Below, piece after piece: positions 41,042-50,937 of a DNA stretch of 64,000 bases. The notes under the pieces are model-generated. The model did not search any database. It was given only the letters and a program-made list of their open reading frames with translations, and was not told where the DNA came from. The stretch is from Cutaneotrichosporon cavernicola. Its lineage: Eukaryota; Basidiomycota; Tremellomycetes; Trichosporonales; Trichosporonaceae. Positions within the stretch are counted from its first letter, which is position 1; every line of letters starts with the position of its first letter. The DNA lies in the NCBI RefSeq assembly GCF_030864355.1, contig NC_083397.1, positions 2,108,001-2,172,000 on the forward strand, in the 5' to 3' direction. Position numbers and translations under genes: made by a program.

Positions 41042-41477
41042 TTGATATTTACGAGATTCTGAGTCCATTGTTGAACCCCTCTCGGTGCTGTTGGAATCAG
41101 ATTCTGGCGCATAAAACCCTCCGCTTTCTATAAACTTTATCATGTCTTGTTGTTCTTGGTGCCTTAATATTGCGGGGCTGACGCCTAATCGCGGTTTGTA
41201 CGTTGTACGTCTCCTGAGATATCCGAGATATTGCTCGACATTAGCTGATGATCAAGGATTGTATGTGCTGGCACATACTTGTCCAGTTTGCAGAGAGCCA
41301 GCCTCGGACTCGGAATGCGTACCTCTCACACTCGTAGAGCCTGGCGCTACGGGTTACCCTCACGTCTGTCGGCGTTGAGCGCTCCTTGGCACACGTTATG
41401 GTTTTCGGCCGAAACTCGCGACGTCATAAGCTGGGCCAAGAACGGCGACGCTGTCTTTCTCATCAACCACAACCACA
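41042..41477. promoter_or_regulatory. Upstream region of the glutathione S-transferase gene
   Basis: 436 bp between tRNA-Glu and the GST start. A TATAAA-like motif occurs near 41128. The short frames present lack recognisable products. Confidence 0.4.
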
Positions 41478-42305
41478 ATGACCAACTCGGTGACACTCTA
41501 TGGCCTTTCGACGCGTAAGGGATCGGCGACCAACGTGAGCCCGTATGCGTGGAAGACGGCCATTGATCTCGGGTGCGTCTGTTCGCGACTTGGCATTGCT
41601 CGTGACGAACGAAAGCCGAGCTCGGCCCGGCTGATCCCAGCCTCCTAGGCATTCCCTTCACATGGGACGGCAAGACGTTCGAGGAGATCCGGACGTCGTT
41701 TGAGAAGGAGACGGGCATCCCCGGCATCCTGGTGCCCGCCATCAAAGACGGGCAAGACTGGATATACGACTCGTTCAAGATCGCGCTCCACCTCGACACA
41801 AAGCAGGGAAAGAAAGCGCTCTTCCCCGAGGGTGAGGAGGAGGCACGCAAGATGGACGAGTGGGCCGACACTGAGCTCCGTAACGCCCTCGTACCTCTCC
41901 TCGTCCCATGGGTAAGTACGTCCTCATCATTGCTAATGGTGGTTATACGAGGCCCAAGAACCCGCCTCACAGGCGTGGTTCCTCAAAGTCAAACTCGGCG
42001 GCAACCAGGCCGCGATTGACGCAATGTGCAATGCCGTCCAAGATAAAGCCCACGTCGAGACGCAGGCTAATAACTTGCGTTCCAAGCTTTCTGTCATTGA
42101 GGAGCGGCTGCAGAATGGCCCGTTCTTGAGCGGCGACAAGGCGGGCCATGCCGACGCAAGCGTTTGGGGATGGTACGCTACCTCTCGCGCGATCAATATC
42201 CCGGGATTCGATGTCGACTTGGTTTGGAAGCACGACAGTCTTCCGCGTGTAGCGGCGTGGGTTGATGCCGTGCAGAATGCGGCGGGGGTTGAGTTGCCAC
42301 GTTAG
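41478..42305 (+). CDS. Glutathione S-transferase-like protein
   Basis: Three exons (41478-41572, 41641-41911, 41973-42305) give 232 residues. The N-terminal thioredoxin-like half starts SVTLYGLSTRKGSATNVSPY, with the cis-Pro in GIPGILVPAI and the glutathione-contact segment DSFKIALHLD. The C-terminal half is helical, with the N-capping-box-like GHADASVWGWY. The length fits soluble GSTs. The active-site residue is probably the Ser or Asn in the SATNVSPY region, but the class is not certain; the pattern resembles the fungal Ure2p-like/GTT or beta-etherase type rather than mammalian classes. Conjugation of electrophiles is the likely function. Confidence 0.85.
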
Positions 42306-42812
42306 TGAATGAATTGAATTGAATGTGGCGCCACACCGTGTCTCACGTCAGCATCCATCTGCCACACTCAGTTCAGTTCGTTCACTAGGTCTGGACGTGC
42401 AAGCTTAGTTTATGACTCGGCACCATAGACAGGAAAATCGGGCAATCTCGAGATGCGTGGCCTTCCGCGCAAAGCGCCGCATCCATCGAGTCGCAGCTCA
42501 CGTCAGCAACTGCCAGTCGCTCTCCACTCATAACCGCCTCGCCCCCCACAGGCTTGCATTCTTCTCTGCCCGCAGCCCATATTTCTAAATAGAAAACAGC
42601 CCGGCAACCCAAGCCGGCTCGCGTGCAGCTACCACCAACGACCGGCCTCAGCTCTCACCCACGAACGCGCCAGCCACACAGTCACAAACTCTCATTCTAT
42701 CCTCTTCCCATCAACCCATCGTTCTCCCCGCCCTATAGCAGTCTCTGCGCGACTTTTGTTGCCTCTCCCGGGACCCATGGAGACGGGGAAAACCGAAAAA
42801 CATCAATATCTC
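42306..42812. other. Intergenic region between GST and tRNA-Leu
   Basis: 507 bp with CT-rich stretches near 42640-42750. No gene or conserved element is visible. Confidence 0.4.
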
Positions 42813-42903
42813 GGCGAGATGGCCGAGCGGTCTAAGGCGCTGTGTTAAGGTGTGCATGTACATCCGCAGTCTTCGGACGTGGGTTCGAATCCCACTCTCG
42901 TCA
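42813..42903 (+). tRNA. tL(AAG): tRNA-Leu (anticodon AAG) with short intron
   Basis: Acceptor stem GGCGAGA/TCTCGTC, D arm GGCCGAGCGGTCTAAGGC typical of Leu tRNAs, anticodon stem CTGTG/CGCAG (one G-U pair), class II variable arm TCTTCGGA and T arm GTGGG-TTCGAAT-CCCAC. The anticodon AAG is followed by a G and an intron of about 13-14 nt that is itself nearly palindromic (TGTGCATGTACA). Confidence 0.93.
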
Positions 42904-43319
42904 ACAGAGGATTCAGTTCTTCAGCCTCCTCTTTTGCAGGCAGTCACACTCTCTTTTCCGCAGACAGCGGGTTGAGTGGTGGTGACAAGTTTCGCCGGGT
43001 TCGTTTGGTTCCGTCAAAGTGCCAAACATGGCTGTGCCTGAATATCCGTGCCTATGTCTAGACGTCTGTATGTCTCACCTCAGTACGTCTCACCTCAGTA
43101 CCTGTTCCACCAGACGCTAGTGCGTTGGGAGGGCAACCCATGTCGAAACCAATATCCCAACGCAGTGAGCCAGCCGCATGCATTGGAATGATTTCACCAA
43201 AAGGGGACGGCGGACTGCGTCTTAGGCCGATAAGGTCTATCGTGGCTTCACACGTCCCTAGGGCCAAAAGGCAGACCATGGGCCGGAGCCTTAAAAAGCC
43301 CTCAGTCAGCAAAAGATTT
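42904..43319. other. Intergenic region between tRNA-Leu and tRNA-Ser
   Basis: 416 bp. A duplicated CAGTACGTCTCACCT-like segment occurs at 43071-43098. No gene is seen. Confidence 0.4.
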
Positions 43320-43419
43320 CGACGAAGACATGATTCGAACATGCGCTCCCGAAGGAAGTTGATCGCTGGCTGATTAGAACCATTCGAGTCAACCGCGTTA
43401 ACCACTCCGCCACTTCGCC
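43320..43419 (-). tRNA. tS(CGA): tRNA-Ser (anticodon CGA) with intron
   Basis: Acceptor GGCGAAG/CTTCGTC, D arm GGCGGAGTGGTTAACGC, anticodon stem GTTGA/TCAAC, anticodon CGA followed by an intron of about 19 nt, class II variable arm around CTTCCTTCGGGAG, and T arm GCATG-TTCGAAT-CATGT. Serine tRNAs with CGA anticodon commonly carry introns in fungi. Confidence 0.93.
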
Positions 43420-43858
43420 TTGTTGGAAAATGGGTTTTCGGGAATATGACTATCCCAGCTTAACCTTTCTTCAACTTCAGCTAGTCCTTGCTGGGTCCTC
43501 GCCGCCTTCCTCCTGCAACAGTTACGGATGATTTGGCCTCTCGGTGAGACACTCAAAGCCTAAGCAATGACGCCCAGAGTTTCGGGTGGTTGAAAATAGG
43601 CACGCTATATCGACCCCAGCCTAATATCTTGCTATCTGTGTTCCCCTTCTTTTCGGCCTGGTCATGACCGACACCCACTGGTACCCAAATACGCTCCCCT
43701 CAATTGGCTGGGCTTACTGGACCGACAAATCCCGACCAACCAGCACTGGCCCCGACCCTGCCCGCCAGCCAGCGACCGACGCAACAGAGTCACAGGACAG
43801 GTTCACTCGAGCTCGCCGTCTGTCTGCAGCGCCGCATCCACCACTCACCACGCACGCC
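43420..43858. promoter_or_regulatory. Upstream region of SDH4
   Basis: 439 bp between tRNA-Ser and SDH4. No further gene is seen; promoter function is inferred from position. Confidence 0.4.
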
Positions 43859-44797
43859 ATGTCGTTCCTCCGCACCGTCCCCGCCCTGCGTACCGGCCTC
43901 GGCGTGCGCCCGTTCCACACCAGTGCGTCGACCCAACCAACACATGGAGATGGGGGAGGGTTGGCTTCACGGCCTGGGACGGCCAATTGCGTCGGCCATG
44001 TTACCCCACCACCGACCCATCCCCATCTCCAAATGCCCCCCTCCCATCCAACAACCCGCAGCTAAGCTGACCCTAGCCCGCGCCGTCGCCGTGCATGCGT
44101 CTCGCGTTGCTCGTGACGCCCCCATCTCGCCCACTGAGACTGGCGGGTTCAAGTTCGTCGCTGGTGGCCGTGAGTGTCTAGAACGAGCGGCGCTTCAATC
44201 TGCCCTGGTTCCAGCTCACACTAGCCGTTCTCATGGGCACCGTCAACGACGCCACCACGTTCCCCTCTCCCAGCAAGGCTGAGGGCTCGTACCACTGGGC
44301 ATTTGAGCGTCTCCTCTCGGCCTCGCTCATCCCCCTGACCATCGCGGCCGGCGTCACCTCGCCCACTGCTCACGTGAGTGGCTCACCGAACAGAGGTTGA
44401 GGCGGACGGAAGAGGGGAAACCGAGTGGCGGATGCTGAAGCGCGCATCGGTAGTGGCGTGTGAGCGTGACGTCGGCCGGTCACAGCGCCCAAACCGGCGT
44501 TCTCCTCTCCTCGCCTCCTCTTCTGTCCTCGCAGTCCCTCTCTGCGGTCGCCGCAGCGCTCGCTAACCCCAGCCCATCGTTGACGGCGTCCTCGGCCTCG
44601 CGATTCTGTCCCACTCGTACATCGGCTTCCAGGCCTGCATTGACGACTACGTGCACGAGCGCAAGTTCGGCAGCCTCGGCACCCTCTGCCGCTGGCTCCT
44701 CCGCTTCGGCACCCTTGGTGCCGCTTACGGCATCTACGAGTTCAACACCAACGACATCGGTCTCACCGAGTTCGTTGAGAAGCTTTGGAAGGCCTAG
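43859..44797 (+). CDS. SDH4: Succinate dehydrogenase membrane anchor subunit (small cytochrome b)
   Basis: Anchors complex II in the inner mitochondrial membrane and helps bind ubiquinone and heme. Four exons (43859-43922, 44062-44169, 44225-44373, 44573-44797) give 181 residues. A presequence (MSFLRTVPALRTGLGVRPFH) is followed by GSYHWAFERLLSASLIPLTI (Ser/Arg of the quinone site), GLAILSHSYIGFQACIDDYV (heme His and the Asp-Tyr quinone contact) and a third membrane segment ending near EFVEKLWKA. Splicing restores TSPTAHPIVDGVLG across the 199-nt third intron. All catalytic positions of SdhD are visible. Confidence 0.94.
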
Positions 44798-45229
44798 GCG
44801 GGCAAAACATGGTGTACAGTAGGACATGCAGCACTATCGCAAGAGCGTGTGACGTCTGCCTAGTGGACTGGCAGACTCGGATGGGAGAACGGGGTGAGAC
44901 AGTGTTGATATCGAGGTGTCGAGGCTGTCGAGGCTGTCGAGGCTTATGCTTGTTCGCGGCGGAAGGGCTGCGAGTGCTCGAACGACAGGTGTGTGTAAGT
45001 GCACTGTGATGGCACGCGGACAGTTGAACAGCGTACAACAAGGAGTGAAGTCAGATATGAGCTACGTTTGTCATGGCCGAAGCTCGGCCCAGGGTCTCGC
45101 GGTATTCTACACATACATAACACAGCAGATTCCACAACATAACAGGCTAGCCCCATAGTCTATGCGCAGCCGTCGCGGCCGCATATCTAAACCCATAAAT
45201 CCCAATAGACTACCTCCCTCCTGATCTGT
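44798..45229. other. Convergent 3' intergenic region
   Basis: 432 bp between SDH4 and RAD52, with a GTCGAGGCT triple repeat at about 44918-44943. No gene is seen. Confidence 0.4.
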
Positions 45230-47142
45230 CTAGATCACGCGCGAGCGCTTCGACGCCCACTCGTTCGCGTCGACCGGTATCTCGCTTAAGGCCGGTCGCG
45301 GCCCTCCAGAGCGCGAACGTTCCATCTTCGTTGGTGACTGGCTGTTGCTGCGTGTCAGCTGTGCAGAGCTCACATCAGCTCACCTCTCGCGCTTCACGCC
45401 GCGAGCACTTGCGAACCCGCCGAACCCGGGCCCGTTACCGTTAGGGATACCGAGGTCGGCGCCGTGTGCATGCAAGTTCCCGTTCGCGCGGCTGGCCACA
45501 CAGTCTACCCCACCTAATGGCATGTTCGGCGGCGGAGCGTCGTTCTTGAAACTTGCTTGGATGGCGGCACGACGCCTGGCAGCGGCATCTGCGGCCGACT
45601 CAGGTGGAGTGCGAGATGCGGCCGGCTGCATACCTCCGTTGGCCCCTCCGTTGCCTGGCCCATTCGGCATTGCGAAGCCGCCAACGACCTTCTTCCGCAC
45701 GCCTTCCTCCCCCGCATCGCTCCGCGTGCCGTTGGATGGGTTCGACTCTACTAAGCTCGATCCCCCGTTCTGGACTGGAACAACGGGCGGAGGCATGTCA
45801 GGTCGGTGACGGTGTTGGTAAGTGGGAGCGTTATTGAGCGCACCGTTGCGGCCAGGAGCAGACTCAGACCGCGTTAACCGCTCTTCACCGAGCATGGGTC
45901 TGGTGTGAGCTTCCTTATCAACAAGAAAAAGGCTCACACATCGCAATCTACGCGAGCGCCAAGGACCGACTGATCCATGTCGTCGAAGAGCGATTCACTC
46001 TCCATGAAAGCATACTCGGAGTCCTCGTTTAGCTCCTCCACTGGGACGGTGTTCTCATCGATGGATCGAAGTGGTGTCTCCTCGCGAGCGAAGCGTGGTG
46101 CTGGTGGTGCTGGTCCCCGAACAGGAGGCGCCGGAGCGGGCGGCTTCGCATTCCCAGACACATGTGACGGTACCGCCGATGCCGCTGGTGGAGCTGCTAC
46201 TGGAGGTCGGGTCCCGCCTCCCGGAGTGAACTCTGGGCGGCGCTCAAGCTCGTCTGGATTCCACTTGGCCTAAGGTCAGTGACACTCCGCCCTCGCACTT
46301 ACGGGCCCCACGCGCATCCTCTGCACTTGTTTGCAGTACTCCTTGTCATACAGACAGTTACCGAGGACGTTGCCGAAGTGTTTGAGGGCACGCTTGACGC
46401 CGTCGGTTACGGCTTCCTTCTGCGCCTGCCGTCAGTGGTAGCACTACAGTCTCGTACCTTCTCGAGCGCGGTCGCCTTCCCTCGGACGTTCTCCGCCTGT
46501 CCATACCCGAGGTCCTCGTGGTAACACCCGTCCCTCAGCGTGATCCGTATAATTGCCGTGATGCCGACCTTGACGCGCTCGTTGGCATCGACGTCCAGCT
46601 GGCGTCAGGGTGTCCATTATGCAGTCATCACCCACGAAGTCAGTCTGTAATCTTGTGATAGACGACGACCACCCATTGAACCCAAATACTTCGTTCGCAA
46701 GGTTTATAACTGGGGTCAGTAGGCTCATGATCTGGCTCACCCTTCCATCCCTCGATGTAGCTGTGTGAGTTAGAAAGACATCAGGCAAGACTCACCTGAG
46801 CTTCCCTCCGCCGCCGTGTCCGGCACGCTGGGTGACGTATTCCGGGCCCAGCTGCCTCTGAAGGCGCGCCTGCATGGTCGCTACCTTCTCCTCGGACCAC
46901 GTGGTGAATTGTGCTGGGCCAGGTGTCCCGAAGAATCCCTGGCTCATGAACGGCGACATGGGCATGCCGTGGTGCATGCCGAACTGGCTGCCGTCGACCG
47001 AGTTCGCGAGCGGTGTCCCGGCGGCTTGATACGTCGTTCGTGAAGTCGTGGGCGTCTGGGGCGGCACCATGTGCGGCGGCAACGAGCTGTAGGTGGTCAT
47101 CTGTTCGCGAAGTTCGATTAGATGTGCCGAAAGTGTTGTCAT
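45230..47142 (-). CDS. RAD52: RAD52, homologous recombination mediator and annealing protein
   Basis: Eight exons (47142-46797, 46761-46741, 46709-46636, 46598-46458, 46425-46303, 46269-45938, 45899-45384, 45347-45230) give 556 residues. The conserved N-terminal core reads WSEEKVATMQARLQRQLG, LSYIEGWKVINLANEVFGFN across two junctions, ITAIIRITLRDGCYHEDLGY and KEAVTDGVKRALKHFGNVLG, covering about residues 85-270. This core forms the annealing ring. The C-terminal half is Pro/Asn/Gly-rich and disordered, ending in ANEWASKRSRVI, a KRSR patch like the nuclear signal of other fungal Rad52. Exon 2 is only 21 nt. A second ATG at 47100 would shorten the N-terminus by 14 residues. It shares its promoter with POL31. 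Confidence 0.96.
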
Positions 47143-47475
47143 GTGCCTTGGCGGAGTTGATGTTGATGTGGATACGCTTAGTTGATGATGGAATAAATAC
47201 AACAGAGGAATGGGGTAATGCGGGCCTCAATGTACAGCGGGGATGTGGGAGAGGATGAGATGGGATGAGGTGTACACTGAGAATCTGAGGAAGGTCGAGT
47301 GGAATATGGAATGACTGTGCACTGCAGGTGAGTGGACTTTGTTGTGATCAAGGATCCGCCCAAGGTCAGTCGCGCCCACGTGGCAATTCCATTATTGCAT
47401 TACGTATCCACACCGTCACCTCAAACGCGTCGCGCACTTTGATTTCGCGTCCACAACATTATTATTCCCCACGCC
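47143..47475. promoter_or_regulatory. Bidirectional RAD52/POL31 promoter with an MCB (ACGCGT) box
   Basis: 333 bp between the two divergent starts. ACGCGT followed by CGCG lies at 47425-47434, 46-51 bp before the POL31 ATG. MCB boxes are bound by MBF (Mbp1-Swi6) and drive G1/S expression of replication and repair genes. Both flanking genes belong to that class. Confidence 0.65.
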
Positions 47476-49076
47476 ATGGCCACAAACATTACCTTTGAGG
47501 CCGGCGAGCCCCCAAAACGGCCCGTCGTGGCCTACTCGTCCCTCCCCGAGCTCTCCGCGCCGTTCTTCATCGATCCAGCATCTCGGTCGTACAAGCACCA
47601 ATACTCAAACATATACTTTGTGCGGCTTATCGAGCTGCGGCCCATTGTGGAGGAGCACGCAGCCGAGCGCTGGGCCAACGTCCGAGGTATGTCCTCCTCC
47701 GACCAAACTGATGAAAGGCAAGCCGCCGCTCCTCCCGCGCATCCTGAACCTGCAGCGCGGGCAGCTGTGTTACATCGTCGGTACGGTGTACATGGACATG
47801 CCGCTCAAGCCGAATGTTTTAGAGGAGATGGCGCGGAGTGTAGGTATCTCAGCGACAGAACTGATGGTAGCATTACGTCGCAGCGCCACCTGTGCGACCT
47901 AAATTCTTCTCGGTGCAGGACTCGGTACACATCGAAGACGAGAGCGGGCGCGTGCGCCTCGTTGGCCCACGTATCCGTGAAGAGCAGGAGAAGCGAGGCG
48001 GGATCGTCACGGGCGTGATTATGGGCGTGTTGGGAGTCGAAACGGGTGGGGGCGACTTCGAGGTCGTGGATCTGTGTTACGCCGGCATGCCGAGCGTGTT
48101 CAAGCCCGCCGCGAATGGGAAAAGCAAGGAGAGGGAGGATGCGATGGACGTGGACGGGAGGGGGGAAAAGACGTGGGTCGCGCTCGTGAGCGGTCTCTCC
48201 ATCGGGACGGAGGTGGCAATATTGGATATGAAGGCGCAGCTGCTGGTCGAATGGCTCATGGGCGAAGGAGGGGGTGTTGAGGTGAGTACATTCTGGAGTG
48301 GGCTGATAGCAGGACCGGCACATTGGGGAGCGGATAGCGCGGCTTGTGCTGGTGGGTAACTCGTTGTCGATTCCTGTGGTCAAGGACGATCGGTGGCAAA
48401 AGAAGGCCCAAGCCGTCGGCATTGCGCCACACATACCCAACCACCCGACCAAGGTACTGGCCAGCATGCTTGGAGACCTCCTCGCGTCGTCACTGCCTGT
48501 GAATCTGATTCCGGGCGCCGAGGACCCAGCAGGTGCCCTCCTCCCGCAGCAGCCGATGCCCAAGGTCATGTTCGGAGGAAAGAAGATGGAAGGGTTGGAA
48601 TGCGTCACGAACCCCACATGGCTGGAGGTCGGTGAACGGAGGTGAGCTCCTCACTCGTGATAAGCTGACATCAGCCTGCTTTGTTCCAGCGGACAGGGCA
48701 TCGACGACATCTTCAAGTACCTTCCAGGAACACAGCGGCTGCGCATGGCACGCCGTACCCTCGAGTGGCGGCATCTCGCTCCAACAGCACCCGATACGTT
48801 GTGTAAGCTGCTCTTGCTTACCACTAGCTGACGACAGCCGTCTATCCATACCCTGACGCGGATCCGTTCATCATCCATCACCGGCCCGACATCTACGTGG
48901 TGGGAAACCAGCCTGAATTCGAGACCGAGTTGGTAGGCGACGAGCCGACGCGTATCATCCTCCTCCCCTCCTTCGCCCAGACCGGAACGCTCGCCCTCGT
49001 CTGCCTCGAAACCCTCGAAGTCAAGACTGTGACCTTCGAGGTACCCCAGTGGGCTGGCGACATGCCCGCAGCCTAA
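47476..49076 (+). CDS. POL31: DNA polymerase delta small (B) subunit
   Basis: Six exons (47476-47686, 47718-47843, 47884-48281, 48331-48641, 48690-48802, 48838-49076) give 465 residues. The N-terminus contains YKHQYSNIYFVRLIELRPIV and the OB-fold portion IEDESGRVRLVGPRI. The inactive calcineurin-like phosphoesterase domain includes WVALVSGLSIG and RIARLVLVGNSLSIP, and HLAPTAPDTLSVYPYPDADP matches the human p50 segment HLAPTAPDTL. The protein joins the catalytic subunit to Pol32/p66 and is essential for leading- and lagging-strand synthesis. All five junctions keep conserved blocks in frame. It is divergent from RAD52; the stop is 34 bp from that of the convergent F-box gene. Confidence 0.95.
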
Positions 49077-49110
49077 CTCTAGCCATGCATACATGTCTAC
49101 ATTCTAGCAT

Positions 49111-50638
49111 CTAAGCCGGGACCTCTGTCTCGAACAAGGACATGCCTCGATCACCATGGCGGTACCCCATACTGACCTCGCGTGCAGCGTGGTCACCATA
49201 ATGTACCGTCCACTTGAACTTCCCTCCCCGCCGCCCATATCCGGTTGGCACGTCCTTCGTCCCCGGCCGGGCACCCCGACCATCGTGGGTAACGATACCG
49301 CCCTCAACGTCCCCGCTCCCATCGAACGCCAATACAAACGCCCGCCGCTCTGTGACGCCCCACACGCGCCCGCCGTCCCCGGCAAGCGCGTATACCGGAC
49401 TCCCCCGTCCAGCGGGGGAGAACACACTCCACCCACCCCCAGGATTACGCACATCCCATACACTAACAGTACCGTGCTGTGCGCCGCCCCCGGCGACGCC
49501 ATATTCGCCGACAAAGGCGGCGGAATACAACGCAACATCGGACCACGGATCCGAGAGCTCCAGTACTGGAACCGCCCCTGCTCGGGGATCATGCAATCGC
49601 GCAGCACCATCATACCAAGCCGACAAGACCTGGTGTCCCGGGACGACGGCATAGGCCGCCGATCCGCGTTCGGGACCGCGCAGCTTCCCAATCTTGGTGG
49701 GACCAGAGGAGGAGAGAGCGTACGTCCCAATACCCCCGCCCACTCCGAGGTAGGCGGTGGACTCGGTCAGGGCTGCCGACCAAGCGCGCACGCCTGTCCC
49801 GAGATTGATTTCCGAGGGGGAGATCCACGGCGCCCGCGCTTTGAAGAGACGCGCACATCCCTCGCTTGCAGCCAGGAACGAGTCGCCGCATCCAGCAAGA
49901 GCGCGGATATTGGCCGGCGACGAGGTACCTCCTTTAGGGTGCATGTAGTGTGCCGTACTCCGTGTCCCATAGCCCAGTTCTACGCGCTGAATCGTGCCGT
50001 CGAAGTGAGCAACGATGTAGCTATTAGGAGTCGGGAGGGCATGGATGCCGACAATGTCTGCGGCGGAACCGGACCATCCCGAGTCTGAGCCGAGAGGATA
50101 TGTTCGCGCCGGTGTTGCTGAGCGGGGTGCATACATCCTCCGTGCGGGGAGGGAGTGGACGAGTAGTTGTGTGCCCACTCCGAGGACAAGGGCTGGATCG
50201 TCACCAGACCGGAGGCAGAGTGCAGGAATGACGGGCGCTCGCCATTCCGATCCGATCTGGAGCGCGTGCAACTTGTGTGTGGCTAGGGAACGTCCTATAC
50301 GCCCGTGGAGAGCTAGGAGGGCTGGGGGAAACCATCGCGATGGCGGAGGATGCAGTGTACGGTGGCCCACCGGGTGGTGCGTTAGGTGTAGCGGGATGCC
50401 GAGGGTGCGGACCTGGCGTTAACGGCTGGTCCAGAAGGAAAGTCGATAATCGAGAAATTCGCAGCGCAGTACGCGGTGAGAGCAGACTCACTCTCTGATC
50501 GAGCGTGCGCGAGACGCCTCGCAGGCGGACGAGGTTCTCGGCGTCGAGGAGATCGAAGACGTGTGCCAGTACGTCGTCGGGAAGGCCACCGAGGCTCGCG
50601 AGAGCTGCTGGTTTGCTCTCGCCGGGCATGTCTATCAT
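49111..50638 (-). CDS. F-box protein with WD-like repeats
   Basis: Two exons (50638-50492, 50412-49111; 79-nt intron) give 482 residues. The N-terminus has an F-box (LPDDVLAHVFDLLDAENLVRLRGVSRTL), the Skp1-binding motif of SCF ubiquitin ligases. Degenerate beta-propeller repeats follow (LALHGRIGRSL, YIVAHFDGTIQRVELG, VLSAWYDGAARLHDPRAG, HGTVSVWDVRNPGGG), ending in a Lys/Arg-rich C-terminus. The product would select substrates for SCF. No specific ortholog can be named from sequence alone. The propeller repeats lack most terminal WD pairs, so the blade count is unclear. Confidence 0.82.
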
Positions 50639-50937
50639 CGATTCTTAATTGGTTTGGGATGTATGAGTGTGCTGAGTTGGGTAATTGGAGATGGAATCGA
50701 CATGTCACGCACAGAAATACTGGTGGCAAAATACTGGTGGTAAAAGTGGAGGTGGAGGGTGGGGGTAGAGTGGCAATCGACGCACAGACTGACGCGACTG
50801 ACATTGCTCTTGCTCTCATGACATACGACGTCAGCGGCGCGTGCACAGGCAGAGAAAGAGAACGCAGAAGCCTCTTCCATACACTACAGCACATGACACT
50901 ACACGCAAGAATCGCCTGGCTACATTATGATAGGAAG

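Noticed and set aside
49156..50088. A 310-codon plus-strand frame over the F-box gene
   Set aside because: Antisense shadow; Pro/Arg-rich without a domain, while the minus strand has an F-box and propeller repeats.
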